Of a stretch of DNA of 64,000 bases, positions 1 to 10,628 are shown piece after piece. A program made the position numbers and the translations under genes. The notes beneath the pieces are model-generated. The model had not been told where the DNA came from, made no database searches, and saw only the letters and a program-made list of their open reading frames with translations. Numbering within the stretch: the first letter of the stretch is position 1; every line of letters begins with the position of its first letter. Where the stretch lies: NCBI RefSeq assembly GCF_905163445.1, contig NC_053190.1, positions 14,510,501-14,574,500 of the forward strand, in the 5' to 3' direction. The stretch comes from Pararge aegeria (Eukaryota > Arthropoda > Insecta > Lepidoptera > Nymphalidae).

Positions 1-714
1 AATTCAGTCCTCAACTCCAGAAAGATATGCGATTAAAAAAAAACGAACAAAAACCAGTATTTCAATGAAATTTTAAATCAAACTCAGAAGGAAGAAATAC
101 TCGAAGTTCGCTCCAGATAAGGTGTATTTGAATAAAATTAAAACAATTGCATAAAATGTGATGTTCAGTTGTTTTCTTAATTTGAAAATATTTCTTTTTA
201 AATTAAATGACGTATAAACCAGCCAGTAACCTTATATGATATTGATATCAAACCTTTTTTTTGTGTTCTGCTAAATATGCCGGTGAGTGTATATCAAGAA
301 AAAAACTCCGTTTAAACGTACGTATTTGATATTTTGAAAAAACAATTATTAGATTTAATAAATAACTACAAAAATATTCGAGGACGTCCGGATGTCTGTC
401 CATATGGATCTGGCACTGTCACGACCGTAAAAATTAACGTATCGAAATATTTTTTTTCAAAAGCTCCAAAATCGCAGCGCGTTATTCGCTATTAAAAATC
501 TCTGGGTTACAATGAATAAAAAACTAAAAAAAATGATTAGTCTTTAGTGTGTCTCTTATGAAAATTGGGTTCGTTCAATTGCTTGCTATTATGTTGCTTT
601 ACGTCGAGAATGGCGCGAAATGTTATACTTTTTAATTGCATTTACGTCATTGACTAATAGTAAATGATCATAATAATTAAAAAAAAAGAAGTAAAAAAAA
701 GCTATGAATTATTA
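1..714. other. Unassigned AT-rich sequence
   Basis: No open frame, RNA gene or repeat family shared with the rest of the window is visible here. The stretch is AT-rich with short A and T runs. Confidence 0.5.
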
Positions 715-870
715 ATGACAGTTGTTTATGAGAGCCAGAGGCACTACTTCAATCGCACTTTCCTGCTTCTTCTCGGTAGAATATGCCTCCCGAACCGTTA
801 GTAAAACCTTCAGAAGCAGAACCAATAAAAACAGACAGATTTGAAGTTTAAAAAGTCAGTATGTACTGTG
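715..870 (+). mobile_element. Degenerate LINE 3' tail (T1 family)
   Basis: CTGCTTCTTCTCGGTAGAAT followed by CCTCCCGAACCG matches the tail at 18.46-18.63 kb (CGGCTCTTCTCGGTGGAATC, TTCCGAACCGG). The 3' part, with AAAAAGTCAGTATGT, has diverged. It is noncoding and is probably the untranslated end of a dead non-LTR retrotransposon. Confidence 0.6.
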
Positions 871-1299
871 TATCAGTTAGATGAAATCGTCTCAATAATA
901 TTTGACACTGAATTATCAAATTAAAAAACAAAAACATGTTCTTGCAACCTATTGTATTTTGTCAGTATTGCGTATTCTTTTTACTGTCCCGTAACCATCG
1001 AATGCTTTCAGTTGCTATTGAGATATTGAGTCTTTATTATAATATATGTTATCTTATTCGTTATGAAAGAGTTTCATTTATTTTCTTATGAATTTCATAT
1101 TTTTCGTCACTCCTTCAGTTACAGTTTATCGCTGCTTTAACTAAGAAATTCTGTTACAAAGTATCGCTTTTCAACTTAATTGTTTTTAAGGTGTTTTCGT
1201 CGTTTTCCTGTTGAATGGAACGTTGTTATTTTTTGGGACCATCAAGGGAAGACTCCAAGTTTAAGAGTAATTAAACTGGCGGGTAAAACAGCTATCCTA
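871..1299. other. Unassigned AT-rich sequence
   Basis: No supported feature. The open frame that begins near 1180 runs into the HP element and has no recognisable protein sequence. Confidence 0.45.
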
Positions 1300-1490
1300 A
1301 GGTATTGGATAGAAGCTGGCGTCACTTTGCGGAAATCCATGATATATTATGAAAATTTAGCTAAATTTGCCCTGAATCTGTATGGTGTAATTTATAATTT
1401 TTGCAATCCTTATACCCCACACCATACATATCTTCGGCTGATTTTCGCGAAATATAGCAAATGAAGCTTAACTTTCATAATAATTATTTA
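1300..1490 (+). mobile_element. HP hairpin-forming element, copy 1
   Basis: The order is an outer arm (AGAAGCTGGCGTCACTTTGC, then GGAAATCCATGATATATTAT), a centre with TATGGTGTAATTTATAA and CCCCACACCATACA, and a right arm with TTTTCGCGAAATATAGCAAA. The centre folds back on itself (ATGGTGT against ACACCAT). The same modules occur at 35.68-35.90 kb. Relatives lie at 10.2 and 38.35 kb. No coding capacity is visible, so it is a nonautonomous element of unknown class. Confidence 0.7.
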
Positions 1491-1619
1491 AAGTCTTAAG
1501 GTCCCGTTAAATATAATCATGTAGGTAATACTAATATTTATTTATTTTATTAAATATTATATATATCTACCACTATGGGAAAAGTTGGTATTTATTAATC
1601 ATCATCATCACAATTCATC

Positions 1620-1798
1620 ACCAAAGATCTACAGACCTGGATGGACTTCAACCAGGTCGAGCAAATTTGTCCATCGTAGGCGGTCAGAATCAGCTTCCTT
1701 CCAACTCAAAACTCCACCATCCACTCTAGATCGCCATCGGCCTCTACGCCCATTCAATTTGCTCTCCATTGACCTCTTTGGGGCTCTCGTGCCTTCAA
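1620..1798 (+). repeat. RPT-2 copy
   Basis: It shares an ordered series of blocks with 54.47-54.68 kb: a CCTGG.TGGAC start, ACTCCACCATCCACTCTA, CCTCTACG, and TTTGCTCTCCATTGACCTCT followed by TTGGGGCTC. The family is not identified. It is pyrimidine-rich on this strand, and the open frames across it look fortuitous. Confidence 0.6.
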
Positions 1799-1887
1799 TG
1801 TCAAAGTCAAATTCAAAGTCAAATATTTCTTTATTCAAATAGGCACATAGATGGCATTTTTGATGCGTACATTACATGTAAAATATG
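1797..1887 (-). mobile_element. LINE 3' tail (T3 family), reverse
   Basis: The reverse complement reads GTACGCATCAAAAATGCCAT, then CTATGTGCCTATTTGAATAAAG, ending in TTTGAC-type hexamers. It matches the better copy at 42.42-42.61 kb. The hexamer tail is the usual 3' terminus of a non-LTR retrotransposon. The element abuts RPT-2. Confidence 0.7.
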
Positions 1888-2792
1888 ATATAGGAGTTAG
1901 TTGATGGCGATAAATAAATTCGTCAACTTATGCGTTGCACATGTCCCGCCTATTGCATTCTTTTAATGGTTTTGATGACATTCCGCTTTTTAAAAGTTTC
2001 TAAAGTTCGTTCGAAAATAAACCTGTTTTTGTCTTTCTTGCTAAAGACTCAACACTCAGCGTCATATGTAGCGTCGTATGTATTGGACGAAGCATTTATT
2101 AATACTGATTATGTGATATATAATAATAATATGAAGATCAGTTTTCGCGGAACATAATCGTTAATTCATTAATCTTTAGCAGTAAAATTTTCATTACGTA
2201 CTCATCCAACGGACAAATAATTACGTTCTGTTGAAATTGAAAAGGATTTAATCAGAATAATGGGAATCCAGATGGTATAAATGAATTATAAACTTAAATT
2301 CATAGGGGTTTCGAGTCCATCAGTTTATGTTATTAGACACTTTTTGTACACAATCAGTCATAATACTATCAATTTTTATGAACACTTATTTATAACACGA
2401 AGAAGAATGCATAAAATAAGTGTGTAAAAACAATATTAGGCTCCAATTTGTTAGATTTGTGTGGATGTGTTAAATTCGTGAATTTTACAAAAGGTTTGAA
2501 TCTGGAACGTCTTGAAGTGCATTGATACAGTTTGGTTTATTCTCAAAAATACAAGAATTTTACTTGATAAGCTAAAAACAGTTAAAGAATATGATTTTTA
2601 TACCACCTTCCGGTTTTTGAATGGCTGCTTAAATCAATTGAACTGATCAAAAGGCTGTTAAATAGAGGTTGATCATCGACCAAATTTAACATTTTAGCTA
2701 TTAGTTCTTGTAGACATTTTTTCTAATAAAAGACAATCTTAGAAAAACGATGAAGGCCGATTTGCTCGTTTGACAAATACAATAAGTAATTT
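1888..2792. other. Unassigned sequence
   Basis: AT-rich. It contains one short open frame (1930-2157) with no recognisable domain. I see nothing else that can be supported. Confidence 0.45.
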
Positions 2793-2974
2793 TGTCTGGT
2801 GGTAGGCTTTGGTGCCGCTAGGCGATTTAGCGTTCCTGTACGATATCACGTTAAAACCGATTCCCCTTATGGGTTTAATGAAACTTCCATAAATCCATAC
2901 CCAATTATAGGTTAATCTTATACCATCTTGTGAGATTGCAGTCAAGGGCTAACGTGTAGTGGAATAAATTAAAA
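2793..2974 (+). mobile_element. SINE-B body and tail, head missing
   Basis: TCTGGTGGTAGGCTTTGG, GGCGATTTAGCGTTCCTGTA, and GAGATTGCAGTCAAGGGCTA followed by GTGGAATAAATTAAAA are SINE-B diagnostic blocks in order. The tRNA-like head is missing, as expected for a 5'-truncated insertion. Many substitutions against the 10.63 kb copy suggest it is old. Confidence 0.8.
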
Positions 2975-3397
2975 TGTGTTTCTTAAACTGATATACAAAT
3001 GTAAAAAAGAGGAATAGTATTTATTTATAAAAGTATAGCTACCGTATCGTTTTGTTTATTATTATAAGGAAGCATACCAAAGGATATTTAAAAAATACAA
3101 TTAGTGACTTTACTATTTGAAAGTTGAATGAAAATTTTCGTTATGGGCCGTGGTTGTTGAAATTTCGAAGCTTCGAGTTTCCGTGTCCCAATTTCCCAGT
3201 GTCTAACTCATATCCATTTACTAAAGTGCTTTCTCACCTGCATCCGAGGCACCCTTAAGATTCTATTCAACTTTACCACTTAGAAGATGAAAAAAAAAAA
3301 CGTTGTTTATTTTTTTGCTTTTTATACGCTTTCCTTACGAGTATATTTTCTTTTAAGAAGAGTATAATTTTGGATAAAATATCATTATCACTTGAAC
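2975..3397. other. Unassigned sequence
   Basis: AT-rich with a run of 11 A near 3290. No gene or repeat family is recognised. Confidence 0.45.
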
Positions 3398-3530
3398 CGA
3401 TTCACGTCCACAGCTGGACATAGGTCTTTTATAGGGTGAACCAAAATACACAGTCCTGGGCTGCTAGCGACTCGTTTGATTTTTGCTATTACAGCATCTT
3501 GAGACCCCAACGTCTATAGGTTCTCCGAGA
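3398..3530 (-). pseudogene. RTE-type LINE 3' coding end, reverse, degenerate
   Basis: CACGTCCACAGCTGGACATA followed by GGTCTTTTATAGG, then GCTGCTAGCGACTCGTTTGAT, is the reverse complement of the 3' end of the RTE-like element at 62.8-63.24 kb (CGTAGCCGCTGGAAC, then CCTATGTCCAGCAGTGGACA). No open frame remains. It is a relic. Confidence 0.65.
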
Positions 3531-3775
3531 TAGATAGAGATAAAAAATTTCAACCCATTTCCCGGAGGAAACTTATTGTTTATCAGGATAAGAAGTATCC
3601 TATATGTTGACCCGGTATATCAGCTACCATATACCAAATTTTATTTAAATCCGTAAAAATTAAATAAAAATCGGTTTTGGACTCAGTATCGATTATAAAG
3701 CATCCCCCGGTCAAAATTTTCTAAATATATAAAATGTACAGAAATCTTCCAGTTACAGTTTTATTATAAGTATAG
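3531..3775 (-). repeat. RPT-5 copy, reverse
   Basis: Reverse complement of the unit at 43.03-43.29 kb. Shared blocks are GATTTCTGTACATTT, GGGGATGCTTTATAATC, GATTTTTATTTAATTTTT, and TAGCTGATATTCCGGGTCAACATATAGGATACTT with small changes. Family unidentified, no coding capacity. Confidence 0.65.
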
Positions 3776-4929
3776 ATTTGTTAAATACTATAAGCAGGTG
3801 CTAAAAAGCAGAAGAATAAACAAATTTCTAGTACCCTTCCATTTTCTAGTGGGGGCCATTGTTCAGTCCTATTTTAGAGTGACCGAAAATTAGATTGCAA
3901 TTGTCAAAAAAATAATAGATATGGTATATAAAAGCTGGGATTTCGGGTTCTATAAAATAGCGTGAAAGTGTAAATTTTTGTATTATATTTTATAACATTA
4001 TCTTCACATTTTAAATATTAATTGTTGTGTATTAAATAATGCATAATCCTATCTTAATATCATTTCATTTAATAAACCAAATTTTACTCGCGCAATTAAA
4101 ATGTAAAGTAATCGTTGAATCAAAAGTTACTTTGTTTAATATCTGCTCAGATTGCTATTCGATACCATAATTTCAAAATGGCGGGAATCAGCCGTAGCAA
4201 CGAACATTTGACTAACCTTATTTATCGAATTTATCGAAACATTATAAAGGTGATAATTATTAGATTGCCCGCGATTGTTATTGCGACACTTATCAAATTT
4301 ACAACCTGAATGCCGAGGTTATTCATTGACTGGTTGCTGAGTCTCTCAAAAAGAGACTGAAGTTAGTATCAAATTGCTCCGATATTTATACTTCACGTGA
4401 CATAAACACTCGCGGTAAATTAACTACGCATTAATATGAAATTCTATTAAATGCAACTTAAATTTACAAAGGAGGTAACACTTGAAATATTTTCTAGGGA
4501 ACTCCTGCAACTTTTCCGCTCTTTTTATATATAAAAAGGTACGTTTCATAAAATGTATCCTCGCTGGAATATAAAATTTCTTCCCCTGCATTATGATCTT
4601 TGTATGAGGGCAAATAAAACGTATGCCAGTTACAAAGACAAGTATATGACCGACAAAGCTAAATTTTTAACTTTATTAGATTAGATTCTTTTGTACAATA
4701 TATCTGATGGTTTAATAAGTTAATCATTCATTCATTGGAGATCATTTGACTCTGGTGAGAACCAGATGGACATGCATTATAGCAGAGGTCCCATGGTCAT
4801 CTTGCGGCTCCATCTTCAGATCAGCCCCATTACATAATAACTATAATGCAACAGATTTACGTTATGCATGCACAGCTCGATTAGAAACTACGAATTGGGT
4901 AAAAAACTTAAAAGGTTTGATTATACATC
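3776..4929. other. Unassigned sequence with an 18-bp palindrome
   Basis: Positions 4521-4538 form the perfect palindrome CTTTTTATATATAAAAAG, which carries TATA-like sequence on both strands. No promoter context supports a function. Positions 4328-4362 include a 7-bp hairpin (AGTCTCT/AGAGACT). No gene seen. Confidence 0.5.
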
Positions 4930-5050
4930 GTGACAGGCGATTACCCGCCTTTTGTTCTTCAACTCCATCTACGCTTTCTAAGCGAATAAAAGGCAGCAGT
5001 TAAATTGAAATATGTACACATTATGTGGGAATTTACGTGAGACTTTTAGC
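4930..5050 (+). repeat. RPT-3 copy
   Basis: CTTCTAAGCGAATAAAAGGC, then AGCAGTTAAATTGAAATATGT, then ACACATTATGTGGGAATTTAC recurs at 21.86-21.96 kb on plus and at 62.40-62.50 kb on minus. Just inside and downstream, GAATTTACGTGA (5029-5040) is mirrored by TCACGTAAATTC (5068-5079), a perfect 12-bp inverted repeat. Confidence 0.6.
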
Positions 5051-5844
5051 TTAATACTTGGTCCTTTTCACGTAAATTCTTAGTGAACTTTACTGTTAGT
5101 TATAACAAAGTTTAAGGTTTTAATTGACTCGTTATTTTTTCTTTTACAAATTTTTGAATAAACTTGTAAGTTGAGGTGGTTATCATTTCGATGGAAATCT
5201 TTTTTTATGCTATTCTATATCTAGGTTAAATTTACATTGAGATTGTTTTTTATTCTAAAGGGTAAAGGCTATTGATAATGATTCTATGAGAGTTTTGGTT
5301 CTGATCACTTCAAAACGATAGGAATAATAAGTTTTTTTTTTCAATAAGTTTGTTGAAAATAAACAAATTATAAAGTGTAGGCCCATAACAAAAAGCAATT
5401 TAACGCGATTCAAAGGTATCCGCTAAGATTCCGGTCCTTGCATTTGAAAACGGTTATCCCGACAATCTTTATGGTACGCTCTTAAAAACAATAAAAATAA
5501 ATTTAATAAGTCATTCAATTTTAAATATATATAGGTACAGAATAGAATTGATGTTAAGTGATTGGGCAACAGACAAAAGAAGACATATACAAAAGTAGGG
5601 ATAGACTCTATGAGCTGTATTTGGAAACACAGTCTAATCACACGTCAACTTTCCTCAACTTACTCAAAAATATTTTGAAAGGCTTGCGTCCAAACAAAAT
5701 CCCTACATATAAGAAAGAAAATAGTAAAATCTGATAACAAAATTAAAGAAAGAAATTCTTTAATATCGAGTTTGGAACAGCAAAATTTCGCGATATGGAC
5801 TTCGAACTAATTTTCAACGATAGTAAAATCTGACGCGGAGTTCG
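5051..5844. other. Unassigned AT-rich sequence
   Basis: No supported gene or shared repeat. The minus-strand open frame at 5423-5641 is hydrophobic and low-complexity and looks fortuitous. Confidence 0.45.
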
Positions 5845-5890
5845 CACGTACTTTATAAGTACTTTTGAAACGTCAAGTATGTCTGACTTT
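5845..5890 (-). mobile_element. Short LINE tail fragment (T1), reverse
   Basis: The reverse complement contains ACTTGACGTTTCAAAAGTAC followed by TTATAAAGTA. This is the block just before the terminal CTACTTGAAATAAATG of the T1 tails at 18.57 and 33.18 kb. Only this block is retained. Confidence 0.55.
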
Positions 5891-6074
5891 AGCACCTTAA
5901 AGCACAATAGCCCCGTATTTACCCATATGTGTTGGTATGGGTAATTTTACAAATTTAATAAAGCATCGAAAACTTATTCCTACTATTACTATTTAAATCT
6001 GGAAATAAAAATGTCCGAAATAATTACTGGTACATATTTATGATGTTTGGTAAAGTTAGCAGAGTGGCATTGGT

Positions 6075-6260
6075 TGATCCAAAGCATTCGACTGCGTTGA
6101 AAATAAAACCATTTTACCCTATTTATGCCACTATGGCATCCAAAATGTTGCACTTAATTTAATTGCCTCTTATCTTAGTGATAGAGTATAAAAGGTGTGC
6201 ATAAAAGACAAAGTCTCTGGGTACATCAGCCTTGATGGGTATCCCACAAGGCGTTACCTA
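6075..6260 (+). pseudogene. Reverse-transcriptase palm fragment of a LINE
   Basis: One plus frame from 6078 reads SKAFDCVENKTILPYLCHYG and continues through NVALNLIASYLSDRV to VSGYISLDG. It has a single in-frame stop (TAA where RVQKV would be expected). A one-base shift then puts GIPQGV in the next frame. AFDCVE corresponds to RT motif A with its catalytic Asp, and GIPQG to motif B. The YxDD motif and everything on either side are absent, so about 60 of some 250 RT residues remain. The YGI...LIASYLSDR pattern resembles CR1/L2-like or Jockey-like lepidopteran LINEs. The exact clade is inferred from memory. The fragment is not functional. Confidence 0.85.
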
Positions 6261-7059
6261 AGATTGTAAGCTACAGTGGGGTGCCCTAATCGAGACACTA
6301 GCAGGTAAGCTCAGTATCAATACTAGGTATACTTACAATACATATTACAATAGGTTCGCAATATATTTATAATAATATAATCTTTATTATCAGAATTTTA
6401 TTTTTTTGTTTTTGTGGTACGATATTACCTTCTGCAGTTTTAGATATAACAATAATGTGTTTTTGCAATCTGAATTTTGTCGTTTATGACGGTCACGTCA
6501 AATGCTACTTCAATTAAATTGCTGAGATTCTGTATGTCAAACGCATATAAATGTCATTCTTATCTCTTTCCAATTGCCAGTGTCACTTGAACGGAACGGA
6601 AACGATTTTCCTACATTGTAAATAGTATACCTAGTTATATAGTTGTAGTTTCGTAATAAATGAACTATAAAATATAACTATTTGTTGACTGCCAATATTT
6701 TTATTAGGTATACGATATACTTATACGTAATACTTAGCCATGGTTTCATACATTTCTGATACAACCACTTAGAGTTTAATTTAATATTTCAATAGAATAC
6801 AGTGTTCAGTCACTGCATTGGAAAACGATTAAATCGCCGATCTTTGTCGAATCGAGTGTGTTAGGACCCTGATTTTATGTTCAAAATTCAACCCCATATC
6901 GGTAATCTGATTTTATTCCGACACTCAAAATAGCGGTCAGTCAAATCTGTAGAGATTAAACGGCTCATGCGTGATAAAATTTTACTGTTTCAAACATTTT
7001 GAATTTCTGTTGCAAGTCTAGATCCGAGTGTCACTATAATATTGCTATAGGGTTTCTTT
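6261..7059. other. Unassigned AT-rich sequence
   Basis: No gene, RNA or window-shared repeat is visible. The beginning could be further degraded LINE sequence downstream of the RT fragment, but no motif supports this. Confidence 0.4.
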
Positions 7060-7300
7060 TTAAGCCCCGAAGCATAATCGACGTGGTGGTAAAGGTTGGG
7101 TGTGTGTATGTGTGTGTCTGTCTGTGGCATCATATTTGAAGAACGGATGAACGGATTTTGATTTTGTTTTCTTGTTTCGAAGGTAAATTAGTCGGGATTG
7201 TGCTTATTTATAAAATGGGGCATTGCATATTTTTTTACAACTTCCTCAATGTGAGTATCAAATGAAAGGGCTTGAATAGTTAAAATAAATTCAAATTCAG
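7060..7300 (+). repeat. Probable dispersed repeat with GT-rich microsatellite
   Basis: Positions 7099-7127 are an imperfect GT/CTGT microsatellite. It precedes GAAGAACGGATGAACGGATT. This order (GTCTGT run, then an ACGGATTTnnAT block) resembles short repeats common in insect genomes and is loosely echoed at 43.13-43.19 kb. No second full copy is seen, so the element boundaries are uncertain. Confidence 0.4.
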
Positions 7301-7329
7301 AATTGAATTTATAGTCGACTGTATGTAGT

Positions 7330-7470
7330 ATTTGAATGAATGAATGAATGAATACACTTTTATTGTAAAACTATAAATAAAAATTGTTTTTTTTTTAGTG
7401 TGTTCAGTTTAGAACAATTTATCTTGTGGTAAGTTGGAACTTTCTCAGAAATCTATATCTGATCCATTTA
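7330..7470 (-). mobile_element. LINE 3' end with TTCA-repeat tail, reverse
   Basis: GAATGAATGAATGAATGAAT, then ACACTTTTATTGTA, is the reverse complement of a TACAATAAAAGTGT polyadenylation region with a TTCA-repeat terminus. The same junction occurs at 10.04 kb on minus and at 57.65 kb on plus. Confidence 0.65.
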
Positions 7471-7948
7471 TGTCCTTTTATAAAAAAATTCATACGTAGT
7501 TTCTGTTCAAATAATTCTGTCCTAAGCTATCGATATAAAATGTGTTGTACTTATTATAAAACCTAAAATTTTACTATTTTTGATGTGGATTCCCGGAGTT
7601 GAACTCTGAACCCCGTCTCAGTTTGAGTTCTTAGCATATAATTTAAACATTTGTACAGAAAAATACAATTCAGAGGAATGGGTATGTCTCTTAACCTCTT
7701 GCGCTCGATAAAAATGAATAAATGTGAATGCAATTCAATTTGCATGCAGCATTGCAACGGGAATTGCATTCGAATTCATTACAATTTATGCAACGAGCTC
7801 CGCACAAAAGACCGCTTTGAAGGTTATCTTTTATTTCGGCAGCATTTTAAATCGTATTATGGTGATGGTGACAATGTTGAATATTAGATTCCTAATCACA
7901 CTCAACGGACAAACACTTTGGTATTTACACTATAAGTAGGTTAATATA
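7471..7948. other. Unassigned sequence
   Basis: Two overlapping plus frames (7651-7939) and a minus frame cross a region with GAATGCAATTCAATTTGCAT. None has recognisable protein features. No repeat match within the window. Confidence 0.4.
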
Positions 7949-8550
7949 GTTTTTTTTTATTTCACTACAAGTTTATCCCTTGACTGCAATCTCACCTGGC
8001 TAACCTGGCTAACCTGGCTAACCTGGCTATATGGCAGTAAAATTAAACCCAATCGGTTTCGCGACATCGAACCAGAAAGCTTAATCGCTTAGCTAGTGGC
8101 AAGGAATACGGTTTAAACGCCCTGACGTAGCGGTGAAAAGGCGCAAAGACGGCATGTCTTTGTCGGTAGGGTAACTAGCCACAGCCAAAGCCTCCCACCA
8201 GACCGGGACATAGTAAATTTAGAAATTACCCCTGCCAGCACGGCTAGCAGGGGCAGGAGACAATTATATCCCCGGGAAAAGGATACAAATTTATCTTCTT
8301 CCACAGCTTTATCAACTCTCAGACCACTGGCGCACAAGTGGAAATAATATGTGTGTAATAATAAACGGGGGTAAACTTCTCCTATTCCATGTTCCAGTGA
8401 TTTAGCAGGTGGGCACGTTAATTTTATCCCTTGTCAGGGGATATAATCGGGGGATATAATTTTGATTTCCCGCCCGTGCTAGCCCTGCAGGGATCGAAAC
8501 TGGGACCTTCCACTTAAACTTCAGCGCCCACCGTTGCGCCAGGGCGTCAA
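7949..8550 (-). mobile_element. Long SINE-B composite, reverse
   Basis: Reading the minus strand, a tRNA-like head (CCCTGGCGCAACGGTGGGCG, box B-like AGTTTCGATCCCTG) is followed by about 300 bases absent from other copies. These include two GGGATATAATT blocks and a CCCCTGC/GCAGGGG pair. Then come the normal body (GGTGGGAGGCTTTGGCTGTG, GGTTCGATGTCGCG) and tail (TTGCAGTCAAGGGATAAACT), ending in an A-rich run (plus T at 7950-7958). About 600 bp against about 275 bp for the 10.63 kb copy. It also carries the 10-bp tandem array at 7994-8030. Confidence 0.75.
7994..8030. repeat. Four tandem ACCTGGCTA-type 10-mers
   Basis: ACCTGGCTA with a spacer A repeats about 3.7 times inside the SINE-B tail. Normal copies have ACCTGGTGGTAAG here and GGCTAACCTG further in. 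The array probably arose by deletion between short homologies followed by slippage expansion. Confidence 0.85.
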
Positions 8551-9744
8551 AACCGTTTTCCATGGGACAATAAAGTACTTTCATAGACATCTATGGTTAC
8601 GTCATAAAATTGAACAAACATACCCTTAAAGATTATGTTCACATGCTCGTAAAACATCATGTTACTTCTCAAGTTGGTACGATATCTTTGATGTTTTATA
8701 TCCTTTGCAGATAGCATTATGGTTTTCCCAACGACGGAACAAATACGGTATTATATGTTTAGGTTAACCATTTTCCTCAATATAATAGCTCTTCTGAGCC
8801 CTTATTTTGCTTTAAGTCAGATTTAAAAGAAGAATCGTGATACCGATGTCTTTGCAACTTTCGAGTCCATAGGACTGAAGAGTATCGAAAATACACCCGT
8901 TTTTATATAGAATACCCACCGGTGACAGTCAATGCTCACGTCATTATCATGAATATTGATTGTGAATCAAATATCACTATAAATATTAAAAAATCTGGCA
9001 TGAATCAAATTATAGTTATCCAAAGTTTATTTATTTACCCACTTTATAAAAAAAATACTGTAACAATCTTTATCAATAGTTGTATCTTGCTTCTATAACT
9101 ACTGCCACTCATGCTCTTGCAGTTTCTACTGATCTTGTGCTTTTTGCGGCTTCTGCAACTCCCACGGTTTCTAGCAACTGCATCTTTTGCTTTCCTGTTC
9201 TAAGTAATTAAAATTAAGCCGTGTTGAAAAGGATTTTTTTAAATTCTTTATTGCCAGATTCAGTTTTGCAGATACCATAAAACGTGTCACGTGGTATAAA
9301 GCGTGATTCCGGGCTGTTATAAATATGTTTCCGGTAGTAGTTTTTCTTAGAAAAACATGGCTAAAAGGCCGAAACTTTGTATTGACTCTGTAAACTTACC
9401 TAGTTTTCGGATGACTCCGCTGTTGTTTGTTCACTTATTACTTCAGACTTTGCAATGTAAGCATGGGAGCAATTCCGGTTTTATTTGAGTGTAACATTTG
9501 GGAAATAACGCTCTCTAAGTGCTCTCATATCTGTAAGAATCTAAGTGCTATGTACCGCAATCGAGTTTATGATTACTACAACGTTTTATTTCTATTTAAA
9601 ATAAAACTACGAGTACATTATTTGTTTAGCTTTAGTACTAACAATAAAAAACTAAACAAAACCTCAAAAATGACCATTTGCAGCGTCCGTAAGTTGCATT
9701 ATGTCACCGCATATAAAAAAACAAAATATTTATGCAATCGGCTT
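8551..9744. other. Unassigned sequence
   Basis: No supported gene. The 9427-9747 open frame starts at TTG and not ATG, is rich in K, N and Y, and runs into a repeat boundary. It is not treated as a gene. Confidence 0.45.
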
Positions 9745-10042
9745 TAAAAAAAATGGTTACGTGCGAGCCGGACTCGCGCCGAGGGTTCCTTAGAAATTTG
9801 TAAACATGATGAAGGCAAACCGTCTTTCCATTACGGGAGTAGAGAATACAAATTCATGGTTTCCAGTTTTTATTACATTTGGGTAGCTATTTGTATTTTA
9901 TAACATTGACGGTAATCTCACCTAGCAGTATAAAATGTTTACAGGCAAATCTGTTATGGGAATGGCAGGTAGTTATTATTAACCAATACAAACTATTGTA
10001 TTATGTTCATTATTTTGTTACATAATCAGTGGATAGTGGTAA

Positions 10043-10175
10043 TTTGAATAAATGAATGAATGAATGAATACACTTTCATTGTACACCACAGATACATAGA
10101 TTTATTAATTGGTGGTAAAGAAAATTTAATAGATCACAAAAAAAAAACATTTTGTATGAAGCATCGTACTGGAAC
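10043..10175 (-). mobile_element. LINE 3' end with TTCA-repeat tail, reverse
   Basis: GAATGAATGAATGAATACAC, then TTTCATTGTACACCACAGATACA, is the reverse complement of TGTGGTGTACAATGAAAGTG plus a TTCA array. TGTGGTGTAC also precedes the AATAAAGTGT signal in the T2 tails at 26.1 and 60.2 kb, so this is a related family. Confidence 0.7.
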
Positions 10176-10194
10176 CTTTCATCGCTCGGCAGAA

Positions 10195-10310
10195 CGCAAA
10201 TTTGAATATTAGATAGAATAGGCGTTACTTAGCGGAATTCCAGGATCTATTTTGAAAATTAAGCTTAATTTACTACACTCCGCGAAACGCAGGAGGCAAA
10301 TTAGTCTAGT
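10195..10310 (+). mobile_element. HP element, partial copy
   Basis: AGATAGAATAGGCGTTACTT, then GCGGAATTCCAGGATC, ATTAAGCTTAATTTACTACA and CCGCGAAACGCAGGAGGCAA, matches the outer and inner left arms of the HP element. Centre and right arm are absent. Confidence 0.6.
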
Positions 10311-10409
10311 TAAACGGGAACTTGATTCTGTATAGGTTTCATTACCTTGCGGGTTTCAAAATTCCTTTCTCGCCCAGAGGCGAGACCTGTGGTTTTATAA
10401 GTAGGAGAT

Positions 10410-10540
10410 CCCCGATTCTATCCCTGGCAGGAGAAATATGTTATTTAATATCAGAATTTTCTCTGGTCTGCTCTGGTGGGAGGCATCGGCCGTGGCTGGT
10501 TACCACCCTTCAACAGGGACGTACTGCCTAGTAAAATGAT
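10410..10540 (+). mobile_element. SINE-B, 3'-truncated copy
   Basis: CCCCGATTCTATCCCTGGCA (box B region), then CTGCTCTGGTGGGAGGC, CGTGGCTGGTTACCACCCTT and GGACGTACTGCC. The body and A-rich tail are missing. About 100 bp downstream lies the complete copy at 10.63 kb. Confidence 0.7.
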
Positions 10541-10628
10541 CTGAATCGCAGCATTCAGAGTACTATATTCTCTCGTAACTTTGGTTTGATAAATAATTCG
10601 GCGCAAAAAAGTTATTAATTAAAACTTT

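Noticed and set aside
1180..1464. 94-codon plus frame
   Set aside because: It crosses the HP element, has no domain, and does not start at an ATG (it begins at a TTG).
4521..4538. Palindrome with TATA sequence as bidirectional promoter
   Set aside because: Only sequence symmetry supports it. No gene on either side.
9427..9747. 106-codon plus frame
   Set aside because: It begins at TTG, which is not a usual insect start. It has low-complexity K/N/Y-rich composition and no motif.
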